Of a stretch of 64,000 nt of DNA, positions 23,951 to 35,338 are shown in pieces. Location: NCBI GenBank assembly GCA_000827325.1, contig KN832870.1, positions 6,434,610 to 6,498,609 of the forward strand, read 5' to 3'. The position numbers were made by a program, and so were the translations under genes. The notes below the pieces were generated by a model. That model was not told where the DNA came from. It searched no databases and saw nothing but the letters and a program-made list of their open reading frames with translations. Each line of letters begins with the position of its first letter. The stretch's first letter is position 1. This stretch comes from Oidiodendron maius Zn. Taxonomy: Eukaryota; Ascomycota; Leotiomycetes; Myxotrichaceae.

Positions 23951-25484
23951 ATGGTCCGATCCGTGAGTCGAAGCCGGGGATGCCAGCGTTGCGCAAGTCG
24001 CAAAGTCAAGGTATGACGGATCTCTTTCACACTGTCTGGTTTGCAAATAACTTACCAGTTTAAAGTGTGACCAGATTGTACCAGAATGTCTTCAGTGCCA
24101 ACGGGTTAAGAAAGCATGTCCGGGAATATATGATGGTCTCTTTATAATTCAGACGGTGGCGAGAGTTTCGAAGCCGACCTCAACATCTAGCCTTCCTGCC
24201 CCGAAGATAGCAACACAGCTTGAAAACAATGGTATTGTGTTTTGGCATCAGCCATCGCCATACCATTTGAAGCAGAACTTCCTCCTTTGCTATTTTATAT
24301 CGTCGTTCAGTGGCTCTGCCATAGATGGTGTGCACCATAACTCGTGGACAACGTACCTCTTCGATTATATTCCAAATTCTGGGATAGTAACATACGCAAT
24401 TCGTGCTGCTACATTAGCATTCTATGGTACAGGAAATCAAGATAAGGATATTCTACACGAGGCAGACCATTGGAATCTCATGGCCCTTCAAGGACAGCGT
24501 GCCTCCATAGCTCGAAATGCGGCGAAGAGAACATCGCACCCTCATATTCCCACTGCTGAGGATATATGCACGACACTAATGTTACTCTACTATGAATTGA
24601 TTCGTCCGAGTGTCATTGGAAGCTGGCTCGGGCACTTACGCGGTCTCGGCCAGATGATTTTCCTTCTGGGGCCTCAGAATTGTCAATCGGGCGTTTTACA
24701 TTTATTCTTTCGGGCGCTAAGGCTTCTCATGGTAAATATACCTTCCAGATTAATATCTCGGGTACCTGGTTGCTTCAATCTGACGACTTCATGACAGGCT
24801 TATTACTCGGCGTGGACTTGTACGTCATCTTTCTTAGCGTCACAAGAATGGGCAACTGTGCCTTTCGCACAGGCTGGAACGACGGCATGTGATGATGTGG
24901 TGACTGTACTACTTTCTCTTCCTTCTCTGATAGAAGATTCGAGAAAGACACACCTACCAATGCATAGAAGAGCTGGTTCAGGATTCATATTTGAAGTTAC
25001 CCTACCTCGACTAATAGAAAACATGAAAATGAGCGAGGGGCATGAGGAGCAAGAGAAATATCAAGGTCTAGCTCCCTTCCCTGAACCCAGCTTTCTTAAT
25101 TCAGATAGTGGTTGACCAAATTGAAGGGCCACAGACCATGATAAATGGGTTCCTGCCAGTGGGGACTTCTGTGCTGCTGTTCCATTGACAGTCTGGCAAG
25201 CTTCCTCAATTTTGCTGATCCATGGGGGTCTCCAGCAGAATGGATTCGTATCTAATAACCTCTTAAATCGGTCGATAACCAGTTACTGTGATTTGATACT
25301 TGAATTCTCGAGATCAGTATGCCGGAACCATACAGGGATGATAAATGCTGGGAGCTGTATACAGCTCGTATTCCCCTTAGAAATTGTGATTCGATATAGC
25401 CCGTTGGAGAGTCAAGTTAGTTGCGCTCGGGGTGTATTAAATAGTCTGGGATGGGGAGATGTTAACGTTATGCATGAAATCTGA
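23951..25484 (+). CDS. Zn2Cys6 transcription factor
   Basis: Four exons (23951-24010, 24066-24731, 24798-25110, 25192-25484) give 443 residues. The zinc cluster spans the first intron: GCQRCASRKVK then CDQIVPECLQCQRVKKACPG, a complete six-cysteine set. The rest resembles the regulatory domain of short fungal C6 regulators: SSFSG near residue 70, ATLAFYGTGNQDKDIL, AEDICTTLMLLYYELI, and WQASSILLIHGGLQQ near the end. The acceptor of the third intron (TTGACAG) was chosen because it restores this last block in frame; the donor could be three bases further left. It lies 440 bp upstream of the GFA-type gene on the same strand. Targets unknown. Confidence 0.82.
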
Positions 25485-25924
25485 TAAATAATTACACTCT
25501 TTTAGTCCTTCCTTTATGTTGCTGAAGTATATAGCTACGGAAAACATTGATACTAAACTAAAATGCTGGATGTTCGTCCATGGAATAGAGACTTCATTTG
25601 AGGGTTACCTTTCCGAATTATATATGCCATAGTATTCCCGTTATATATTACCATGACTCGCAATATATCCTTTCGATCAGACTTCATCGCAGAGTCGAAC
25701 ATCCGGTGCTGCTGGTGGTTTCTTTATTGGGGAGGGGAGGGATCGGAAATCTAACCCATTATGGATCCAATACGCTAACCCAGTAGTGCAATGCTCTACC
25801 GTATATATATGGGACCCTTTTCCAGGAGGTGTGAAAAATGAAAGCAGACTCTTGCTAGTATCGGGAATTTACTCATTGTACTCATCGGATAAACCAGTTT
25901 CTGATCGTCGATTTCATTCCAACC
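25485..25924. other. Intergenic, no gene recognised
   Basis: Contains a poorly conserved tRNA-like stretch on the minus strand (about 25725-25815) that does not fold convincingly, and the promoter of the GFA-type gene. Confidence 0.45.
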
Positions 25925-26400
25925 ATGTCTCTTGTGACATCCGGGAGTTGTTGGTGCGGGTCGTGCGGGTACTCCTATACTGGCGAGCCGGCTGTTAAGG
26001 TATGTTTTAGATCGTTATTCTTCAAGCATGCTTGCCTCATCTGATGGTTCTTTAGGCAATTTGCCATTGCATTACTTGTCGCAAGATCTGCGGCGGTACC
26101 AACACCGTAAATTTTGCCGTGCCGGAAGGGAACTTTACCGTTACCAAAGGAGCCCTCAAACACTTCTCGAAAGAACATGAGTTCGGAATGATGCTGGCCA
26201 TATTCTTCTGCACCGAATGTGGAACTACTCTATGGAAGGAAGCCACTTGCGATGCACTCAAGGGTATGAAACTCGTCCAGGCAGGCACATTAGACAACAA
26301 GAAACTGTTGAGTGAAGCGATCAAAGTGGAAATGTACACGACAGAGAGGGTGCCTTGGCTAGCCTCGATCGATGGGGCTGCACAGGTGAAGCTTTTTTAG
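25925..26400 (+). CDS. GFA-family zinc protein (glutathione-dependent formaldehyde-activating type)
   Basis: Two exons (25925-25999, 26056-26400) give 139 residues, normal for the family. The zinc-binding pattern is complete: CWCGSCGY at residues 9-16, CHCITCRK near 29-36 and FFCTECGTTLW near 75-85, as in centromere V/Gfa proteins. Fungal genomes hold many GFA paralogues and few have a proven reaction; the founding members act on S-hydroxymethylglutathione or related thiol adducts. The intron has standard borders (GTATGT...TTTAG). The gene looks intact. Confidence 0.88.
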
Positions 26401-27337
26401 TCGCATGACAAGAGATAGAAATATTCGCGCACACAAACCGATACACTTTTACCACCAGGAATTTTCTACCCGAGAGCATAGGTTATAAATGACACTCTTG
26501 CTAGCGATGATACAAAACATTTGACGTCTTACTGTAGGCATTTTGTCCCAATATTAACAACCATGTTTCTGATTAAGTATACGAAATGTCAATTAACCAG
26601 CCAGCCACTACCTAAGAAATCAAGAAAGCTATACTTCAGCCCCGTTATTTGACATGCAACGTAACTGGAAATGTATAGTAATCGTTAGAGCGGTGCGAAA
26701 ACCGAGGATAGAATCTGCTCCGTGCCAGTAAACAAAAGCCCACTGCATTATGACCGCCCGAGTCTAGAATGTCAGAGATGATAAGTTGAGATTCCAGAAC
26801 GAACAGCCACCGAACTCGAAGCCGCTGCCTCAACCAACAAACTTTTACTCACCAGAACGTGTTACGATAATTCTTGACTAGAGTCTCTATTCAAAATTCA
26901 ATGCCACAAGGGCTGATCGACTATGGTGGTATCCTGGGCTACCACGGTGTGATTGTGACGAGCGTTATTGTAAAGGCGACCTTTGGAGATGCTCTTTCAG
27001 TAGCATAGATACCAAGTTCATGGTAGGACGGTATGGCTCTATTGGCGCTAATATCTTGCATCGTCCACGTTCTTGCGTGCAATGCTCTCTCGTCGGCCTT
27101 TACTGGCGCAGGAAGATTAGCTGCACTTTAGTATTTGTGTAAGCAGTAAAAGTTGTTAGAAGGCCTTGAATATAATGTATGTCAGAGCTTGCACGATAAG
27201 TCAAAATAATTTTCTACCGAGGCATGAAAAGGCACGAATGGAGAAAAGAAATGGTCTCTCTGATGATTGCAGGACTTTCAGCCAATTCAATCTCGCATTA
27301 CATTTCCAACAGACGATTTCTCATCTAGCAAGGGCGG
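26401..27337. other. Intergenic, no gene recognised
   Basis: AT-rich stretch between two convergent genes. No motif seen. Confidence 0.5.
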
Positions 27338-28657
27338 CTATGTCTCGCCATCCTGTAAAACCGACTTAAATGCTTGAAATATATCGTCTTTGAGATCTTC
27401 CCAATTTTCTAGCCCAATGCTAACTCGAAGTAAAGTTGCATCCACGTCCGGATCGGTCATAGTCCTCCATTCGATAAGGCTCTCAGCGCCACCAAGGCTA
27501 GTGGAGTGGGAGAACAGCCGTAGCTTGCTGGGAAAGCTCCTCGCCATGATTTGAGATGTCATGCACATCGAGAAAACGGCGCCAAAGCCGTTGGGCATTT
27601 GCTTTTTTAGCCACCCTTGTTCGAGGTCGGCTGCCTGAAGGGATGCATGAGAGACACTAGAAACCGCAGCTCTCACGATCGACGCCTCTGACGGAAGATT
27701 ATTCTGCATCACCCTATCCACATCTAATTTTAGTGCTGAATCTAGCCAGGCAACTAGCTTTGTCGCCGAATCACTCTGGCGCGTAACCCGAAGGTGTAGG
27801 GTTCTCATGCTGCGGACACCTAGCCAGCCTTCAAGATTTCCCATTACACCGCCCAAAAAGAAGCGATCCTTCTTGAGCTGTGCATACCAATTTAAATTTC
27901 TGGTCGCCAGGATTCCACACAGCATGTCGCTGTGGCCCCCAATGTACTTGCTCCCAGAATGTAGTACAATATCCGCCCCATGGTTAAATGGATCCTGAAG
28001 ACTCGGAGGCGCAAATGTGGTATCCACAATTAGAATGGCACCCCTTGAGTGCGCCTTATTGGCAAATTCTTCTATGTTCAATGCCATTCCTGTGGGGTTA
28101 ATTGGAGTTTCCAAGAGAATGACGTCTCCAGTCTCCAGCAGATCTGGTTTGCAGTCCAGCGGCAGTTTCTTCATACCACTCAAAGAACTGATCAGTCCCA
28201 CGGTGCCGTGGCTCCCAGGGTAGCATTTCCCCATAGATATTTGATGAGGCTTGAGGCAAAAAAGCACCCCTAATAAGGCTGCCAGTCCAGATGAATACGT
28301 CAATGATTGTGCATTAAGGAGAGAGGTAAGAATTGTCTCCAGCCGCGTCGTGTTCGGGTTCGTCAGACGTGAATAGACATGACTCTTGTCCTCTGCCTAG
28401 GGTTGATCCGTCAGCTCGAGTTTACTTGAAAATCCTGTTGCAAGATGAATAGTTGAGACAGTCAAGCTACTTACAGCCCTATATCTCAGCGGTACGAGTG
28501 CTTCCGGATCAGATTGGAATCTGAATGTGTTTGTGACATGTAGCGGCGGCGCCACGTCATTGCTCACATGCAACTCATCATCGGCGTGTATTGTTAACGT
28601 TTCGGGATAGAGGCTATTAATTGAATTCTGGTGAACTGGATTTGCCATTTCCCTCAT
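27338..28657 (-). CDS. PLP-dependent Cys/Met metabolism enzyme (cystathionine gamma-synthase family)
   Basis: Two exons (28657-28475, 28396-27338; 78-bp intron) give 413 residues. The fold-type I PLP features are in order: SRLTNPNTTRLE near residue 70, YSSGLAAL for cofactor phosphate binding, ETPINPTG, VDTTFAP (Asp185, pairing with the pyridine nitrogen) and HSGSKYIGGHSD, with Lys211 as the Schiff-base lysine. Family members make or break cystathionine, cysteine or homocysteine, and some fungal secondary-metabolism members do gamma-substitutions on other substrates. The exact reaction is open. The second ATG, three codons in, is also a possible start. The gene looks intact. Confidence 0.9.
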
Positions 28658-29567
28658 AATTCGTGTGAATACTACGGATATAACCCGAAGAAATGAATGA
28701 CTGTGGAGGAAATTAACCTGTCGTGAATGATCTAAGAGCGGGCACCCGTCAACTCTTTATATATTTCGCCATGCCAAACTGCGAATCCCCATGTTAACCA
28801 GCTTTTCGCCTCGCATACACTAAGACGTGCACTTAGTTCGATTTGAATGGCATGACTGGACGAGGTTAATTGTTTCGGGCTCATGGAAGAATATCGCGGG
28901 ATTGTACTGCGCTTCTTGATCGTCATTTGTAAGACCCAGTGAAAGCTATTATGCCTGGTCACTCCAGGGCCAGTTAGCTTTCCGACATGCGTGGTCCTCT
29001 AGGGCTCTGAATCTTGGCGATAAGACTGGTCGCAGTGTAAATAGCGGGACAACGCCTGGGAATAACCGGTGAACCCCGGCGCTTCTGTGACATGAAGGCG
29101 AAGCTCGCTAAACTAACTTAGAACAGACTAGGCTATGCTTAGGGTGCTACTGTACTTGTAAATCCTATCTCGGAAGCCTCTGCATGAGGAGGCTCCGAAT
29201 TGAGTCTATCAGCATCCACACAGTCAAACCTCTTTATAAGGATCCCGTTCCATACGGGTGCCTCTCTTCTAGGAACTCACCTCCAAGTCCCGTATTTTTA
29301 AGGTGAGGAATAAGGATTATTTTCATATAAGGATAGTCCGGAAGGGTGATACGCCAGGTATTTCATAGATGAACTTTTAATATATGGCTATATTCAAACA
29401 TGTTTGACATGTAAAAGACAAAGCAGTATAAGACTTTTGATTCTACTAACCTCTGAGCTGCAAAGCCATTATAAGCATTAAATATAATCATTAAAGTTGG
29501 GGACCTCTAGGGGCATGTCAGGAATAAAAAAGTAGTTGGGGGTACGCCAGGGATTTACCATAAAATC
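28658..29567. other. Intergenic, no gene recognised
   Basis: The first few hundred bases should be the promoter of the PLP enzyme gene. 29215-29330 contains CAGTCAAACCTCTTTATAAG, which resembles a pogo-type terminal repeat, but no partner end was found. Confidence 0.45.
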
Positions 29568-29783
29568 TGTTGATCAGGGCCTCAAGCATGTATCCTTCAG
29601 GATTCAGGATTCAAAGGATTCAAGTGAGTCATTAGGAGACCGAATAGGTCTATATAAAGGGGCCGTACTCTAGCATACCTGCATTCGATAGTTGTCTCTG
29701 CATCACTCAATAGTCAATATAACTCTGAGTTTCACCTTGATATACGACTACAGCCTGCGCATTAACCTGACCTCTGTTCAACA
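29568..29783. mobile_element. Solo LTR (fossil) with target-site duplication
   Basis: A 216-bp sequence starts TGTTG and ends CAACA, and is flanked by the 5-bp direct repeat AAATC (29563-29567 and 29784-29788). It carries a TATAAA-like box near 29652. It is the same family as the LTR at 485-732. No internal retroelement sequence remains, so LTR-LTR recombination is likely. The intact duplication suggests it is younger than the copy at 0.5 kb. Confidence 0.88.
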
Positions 29784-30001
29784 AAATCTATATATTAGTA
29801 CTATAGAATAATAGAAGGACTGGGTTCTAGTATTAATATGCATGGAGTAAAGAACTTTTACTTTAAGTACCTTTACACTGTAATTACAACAGCTGGACGG
29901 TCTTAATGACTGTTTTGATAATGTCGAAGAGTGATACACGCTAACAGCATCAGATATTCTAATGCTAAAAAAGCCTAGCCTGCCATTATCTTGGTTGCTG
30001 A

Positions 30002-32092
30002 CTATTTTTGAAAAGCAGCCAACATCTGAACAGTGTTTTGATCTTGGTTCCCTATTGTCCCAGAGAAGCCTTCTTCCGGAGCCACTTTTAGCACATGGGC
30101 TTGAGAGATATCGTCCCTTGACGAAAGCTGTCCACAAGCAACTTTGAGCACTCGTGTTACATCAATTGGAGCTATTGGAGTAAGAGGTGCGCGCCACGCA
30201 ACATGATCATCAGGTCGAATTAGGACAGCACGCCGACCCCACACGTCGCGTACATGGATTTCCGACGGTAAATGTACCCGTGTAATGGGGATATTGAGAG
30301 TAGCTGCGCTAGACATGAAGTCCTGAGAGATGAAGCCCTCTTCTGTGAAATCGACGATGGTATAGTCGCTTCCAAACAAGTCGAATATGCTCGTTTTCCC
30401 ATCGGCTAGATAAACATGTGGAGCTCGCACACCTGGCCAAGTCGACGTAACATATTCTCGAGCTTTCCACTCTGGTTCCGTCTCCTCTTCATCTGGTACG
30501 ATGATGGGAGACTCATTATACCTGTATCCCATCTCAATTCCATGATCTTTGTTCTCTCCGTCCAAAGCCAAAACATGATTCCTGATCTTCATACGCAGTT
30601 GCTGCCCTTTATCAGCATTGGACACGACCACGCCAGGACCTGCCTCGAGGGCCCAGTTCCAATAGGTGGTATGGACATTAAAATGCACCCCTGAGCGGTC
30701 AAGATTACGGAGAGCGACCGGTTTCCGTTCCGCCTCGTAGGAATCTAGAATATACTTCCCGCAGAAACCTTTCAGGACGGCCGCCAGTTTCCAACCTATG
30801 TCGAAGCTATCACCAACAGCAGTATTCATACCATAACCACCTGTTGGAATATTTTGATGAGCAGCATCGCCTGAGAGAAAGATGCGTCGGCTCTCCGACA
30901 CATATTTTGTCGCAATACAGACGTTTGGTCTCCATGCACTCTTGATCAGGATCTTGTCAATCTTTATGGGACAGGAGCCGATAGATCCACCAAGCACATC
31001 ATATATGGCTTGATAGGGATCTATTTCTTCCGGATCTGCATCTAGAGGGATCGGTAGATGGGCGGTCCAAGTGTCGACTTCGTCTTGTGATATGATAACA
31101 CCTCCACCTGTAAAATAGATATGCCAGAACTGACCTTGTCTGTGTAGTTTGTTGAGATCGCGTGATTTAAAATGCACGAGTAACATGGCGCCTGGCCTAC
31201 AATATCAAAAATTAATTTCTCCGTTCCCGCCAATAGACGAGCGTGGCTTACACAGGTCCGCCGATAAGCTCACTGCCAATTGCTTTGCGTACGCTGCTGC
31301 CTGCGCCATCGCAGCCGACGACAAACTTACTGCGAGTGACGTATCTTTCGCCCGTTTCGACATTGGTCAGATACGATTCGACAGAATCTTCAAGCTCTTT
31401 TAGTGTTTCAAACTTGACACTAAATTGCGAATCAATTAAAGGCTCCGCTTGAATATAGGGCTTTAGCCAGGCTTCAAAGACAGATTGCGAGCATCTTTGA
31501 TATGGTTCACGCGGCATAGTGCCGTCATTTTGGGACCGAATGCGTTCCCGCCACTCATCTGGGGACGGGAGGCTCTAAATATTAATTATTAACCCCCCTT
31601 CTAGAAAGCCAATTCGGCGTCTTTAAATTCTTACCCATTTCGTTATAAGCTCGCCTCCGTTGCTGAGCCCAGTGCTAAACAGAACATCCAGTGAGTATTT
31701 TTGGGGTACACCTGCGGCATATCCATTAACTTAGATTATCACTTCATCAGGATAATTACCATCTTGATGAACTAACCTATCTCTCGTAATCCTTGCGCAA
31801 TCCCCAGGCGATTAAACAGTTCCATACTTCGGCAGTTGGTAATATCCATTTTTGGCTTATAATATGTCAATGAAGGTGAGGACTTTGGAAGACCAATGAG
31901 TATTAGACCTACCCATTTTGTCGTGCTTTGGTTGCGTTCGACCAAAGTACATCTGATGCCATAGCGAGCAAGTTGCAGCGCGAGGATCAGTCCGGAAGGA
32001 CCGCCTCCGACAATGAGCACTGGTGTTTCACGAGGGATAGCCTTCCACAGTTTAACAAGCTCGTATACATCTGTAGAAGCTGGAGAGGACAA
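30002..32092 (-). CDS. FAD-dependent aromatic hydroxylase (phenol 2-monooxygenase-like)
   Basis: Five exons (32092-31913, 31855-31777, 31711-31635, 31574-31252, 31196-30002) close in frame to 617 residues. All marks of a class A flavin hydroxylase are there: LIVGGGPSGLILALQLARYG with the ADP-binding GxGxxG, TKWPKMDITNCRSMELF, the FVVGCDGAGSSVRKAIG motif, and RRIFLSGDAAHQNIPTGGYG. The C-terminal thioredoxin-like dimer domain typical of phenol hydroxylases follows (AVLIRPDDHVAW). It would hydroxylate a phenolic ring with NADPH and oxygen. Oddity: the frame begins at TTG and no in-frame ATG lies upstream before a stop, so the start codon was lost or an upstream exon was not found. Confidence 0.85.
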
Positions 32093-33069
32093 ACCATAGG
32101 ATTATGCCTTTGGATTTCCTTCTTGTAGCTAGCGGTTCATCAGTAGGAACTCAATTGTAACAGATATGCTGAGGACGCTCGACAGACATATGATCCGGAT
32201 CCCGTAGAAAGTAATTACTTTATTTCTCCATATATATGGTGTGGATTCTGCACTCTAGCGGCATAAACGTCCAGAGCGTGGGAGAGGGGCCAAATTTGGG
32301 CACGGCTTTCCGCGTTCTGCCGTCGCCGGGTGAGATCTAGCTTGTGGAGACCGTGTCCGGGATACTGATGCTGGATCAAAGACGTCAATTGGTAAATTGC
32401 TCACGGCAAATACCGTACTAGTTATTGTAATCCGATGACGATATTACGTGTTGTAAGGATTTTGCGAGATGTGAGAGGTCGCAAGGAGCTTTGAAGATGC
32501 GGGAACCCAAGGGGAAATCACGTGATAAACACGGCAAGAACTGCAGTGGACAAAGTCTCGACTGACCAAGTGGGAGGAATGCGCAAGCACGGACTTAGGC
32601 CAGAAATATTTGTCAGGAGTCCAGGCGTCAATCCGGAAGCCTAGGCAACGCAAGGTCCCTACTACACAGCTGGTTGAAAGCCCTGTATACAGGGTGGTTG
32701 CTCAGCAATACCCAGCTACTGAATAGTGGGATCCTCAGGATCTCATCCATATTTGCAGTATTTATTCTATTATGTTAGGTAGATCCTAGGGATGTTTTTG
32801 TAGTGGTTTTTAATTACGCCTGGTACTATGCGTAGAATGACCAATATCGATTACCTACACCTTCAGTTCTTCCATGGTTGGCTTAAGGTGTAGTTGGAGT
32901 ACAGTCTAGTCAATTTAATTCTCATGTGCTTTACTTTCGTAATATCAGCCAGTTGCGTAGGCCACCAGCGAAAGTTTAGGATTGTATGCTGTGCGGTGTA
33001 CTTAAACCTTACTCCCTAAGCCACCCACTAAACACACAGCATCAATGCCACTTCGAACGAACTCGAATC
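32093..33069. other. Intergenic between the two flavin hydroxylases
   Basis: No gene recognised. The first part should contain the promoter of the phenol-hydroxylase-like gene. Confidence 0.5.
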
Positions 33070-34564
33070 TTACGTCTCTGCAGTAAATTGACGCCCGTCA
33101 CTGTTATCTCGTTTCTGCCTCCAAGTTTCAAACGCCCCCTCGCAGTCCTTAATAACATCAAAACCAAGCAAATCATTCTGATAATCCACACTAGTGAGGT
33201 TCCATTTGGTGTCATTGCACCATTTTGCTGTCTCAAGCTCCGCATCGCGGGCCTCCTGCTCTGGGCCGTCGGGTAGATGATACCAGTACTGACTGGCAAT
33301 GGCACCCTTAACGTTCAATGTAGTTCGTGCCTTCCTAAGGGATTCATACAGCCGCAGAATCTCTGCAACCGGGTGCTTTACTTCGCTTCTAAGATGGATG
33401 GACTTCTTGAAGAGACCAAGAAGTTTCCCAAGTACAGCGCCATCCTCGACGGCCATGGCTGCACCTTGTGCTTGGTATGGCAGTGTCGGATGACATGCAT
33501 CCCCAAGAAGTGCCACCGAACCCTATAACATGTTCAGTATAACATTGACTGCAGACTTAGGATAGTTGACGCCCACCCTGGTCCATGTCCGAAGCTCTTC
33601 GTGGTGACATAATTTCCACTTCGACGCCGCTGAGAGGCAAGATATGATCCTCCGCAGTCTCTCGTCCCACTCCTCAAAAGTTGCTTGCATTTCATCCACC
33701 TCACCTTGTTCCTGTCTTGCCCCTATAGGCAGGTTGTCAGGCCGCAGTAGAACTAGGTTGAATTGCTGGCCTCCTTTCAATGGATAGAAGACTGCATGCT
33801 TGGACGGTCCAAGCCAAGCAGTGACCACTTTCTTAGAGCATAATTTGTTCACTTCCAGATCATTGAGTGCTTCAAGCTGAGCTTTTGTAAACGTGCCACG
33901 ATACGCAAGGTCTCCTGTTTCTACGGGTGGGGACGGAAATCCGAGAAGGCGATCGCGACTCGTTGACCATAGTCCATCCGCGCCAACAATGACATCGGCG
34001 CTCATGGTTTCCCCTGTCTTAAGCCTCACCTCTGTCCTCTCGAAGTCTACATGGTCGACCTCTGCACCGAACTGAAGTTCGACGCCAGCAGCAATGGCAG
34101 CTTGATAAAGAGCATCAATGTAATCAGCTCGGTGAATCACCCTATACACGAATTAGCCCGGGAGGATCCAAGTTGCAGGTGAGTGTAGTTGAAGTTATTA
34201 CAGCCACGGAGCTCCATATTGCTCATCAGTCTTTACATTGGGTCTGTCAAATAGCATCTTGCCGTTTGCATATCTTCGATAATGGATGCCGTCCAACGCA
34301 ACGCCCTTCTCCAGCAATTTGGGGAGGATACCCAGATATCGTGCAACTCGCGCTGCATTTGGCGGAACTTGGATACCAGCTCCTACCTAGAACCGTGTAT
34401 CTGCATGAGTAGAGTACTTTCATAATCATGACCCATCTTCGGAATGGACCTACAGGCACAAGTTGAGGAGCTCGCTCCAAGATAGTGACTTCCAGACTTT
34501 CTTGAGCGCAAGCGACTGCACATGCGAGGCCCCCAATACCTGAGCCTACTATTACTACCTTCAT
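33070..34564 (-). CDS. FAD-dependent monooxygenase, salicylate-hydroxylase-like
   Basis: Four exons (34564-34454, 34386-34208, 34141-33577, 33522-33070) give 435 residues, the normal size. Motifs: MKVVIVGSGIGGLACAVACA, then VGAGIQVPPNAARV, VIHRADYIDALYQAA, VGADGLWSTSRDRLLG (DG motif) and SVALLGDACHPTLPYQAQG with MAVEDGAVLG (GD motif). Such enzymes decarboxylate and hydroxylate salicylate to catechol, or hydroxylate related acids. The start was moved to the ATG at MKVVIV because the sequence before it has no ATG. It sits 0.8 kb from the MFS transporter on the same strand. A broken relative lies at 42-43.4 kb. Confidence 0.9.
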
Positions 34565-35338
34565 CTTCAGCCTTTTGATTCCATCATCGAAAATTGGAGC
34601 AGCCTTCTTAAAAGTAACCACAGGCTATGGCCTTCGATGGCCCGCATTTACAAACCGGCCATCACTTGGGACATTAGCGGTTCACTGCGCTAGTTCTCTC
34701 CGGGCGGATCTCGTTCGAATACCGTGGCCGGCCGTGTCACCTGACAACGATGATGCTGATGAAGTTGTCAGATATTGCTTGTAATTGATACCCGATACGT
34801 TGTAGTTATAGCCGTATATTTAGCGCTACATTGCTCATAATTCTAACAGAAGTGTCTTAGGGTTAGGCATTCCGTGGCATTCCATCATCGAAGAGAAGCC
34901 CAGCATGTTGAGGATAAACGTACTTCCGCTCCGAGATCATGTTAACTTAAGTTAAGCTGGTGAAGCAAATATGTTGGTTATGTAAGCAATATGCTGAGGT
35001 TCGAAAGTAACTGGCTTGACTGACCTACCTAGTAGTAGCTAAGGCAGTACGTATAGCTTAACTCCTGAGTTATTTACGCCCTGGAGGTTAAGACCATATA
35101 GATCAGGCATACACACACCAACAGTTGTATCCCATTTGGAACTGGGGCCCAAGTTTCCCAAAACAGGCTTACTATTGAAGTATGAATATTTCATTCGCAT
35201 AATAAACAGTAGTTTTGTGCATTAAGAGATTAATACATCCAACCTTGACTCTTATCTAGAACCGCAACGTTTTAAACATCCAGCAGTACTCTCGGTGGGA
35301 CAAAAACCCTAGATCATCTTGCTCGTTCTCTTACACCA
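34565..35338. other. Intergenic, no gene recognised
   Basis: The left part is the likely promoter of the salicylate-hydroxylase-like gene, the rest the 3' region of the transporter gene. No motif seen. Confidence 0.5.

Noticed and set aside
25725-25815. Minus-strand stretch resembling a tRNA (GGTAGAGCATTGCACTACTG and a T-loop-like GATTTCCGATCC)
   Set aside because: The acceptor stem and anticodon arm do not pair convincingly; at best it is a decayed tRNA-derived sequence.
29215-29330. CAGTCAAACCTCTTTATAAG, similar to pogo terminal repeats
   Set aside because: No inverted partner or TA flank was found.
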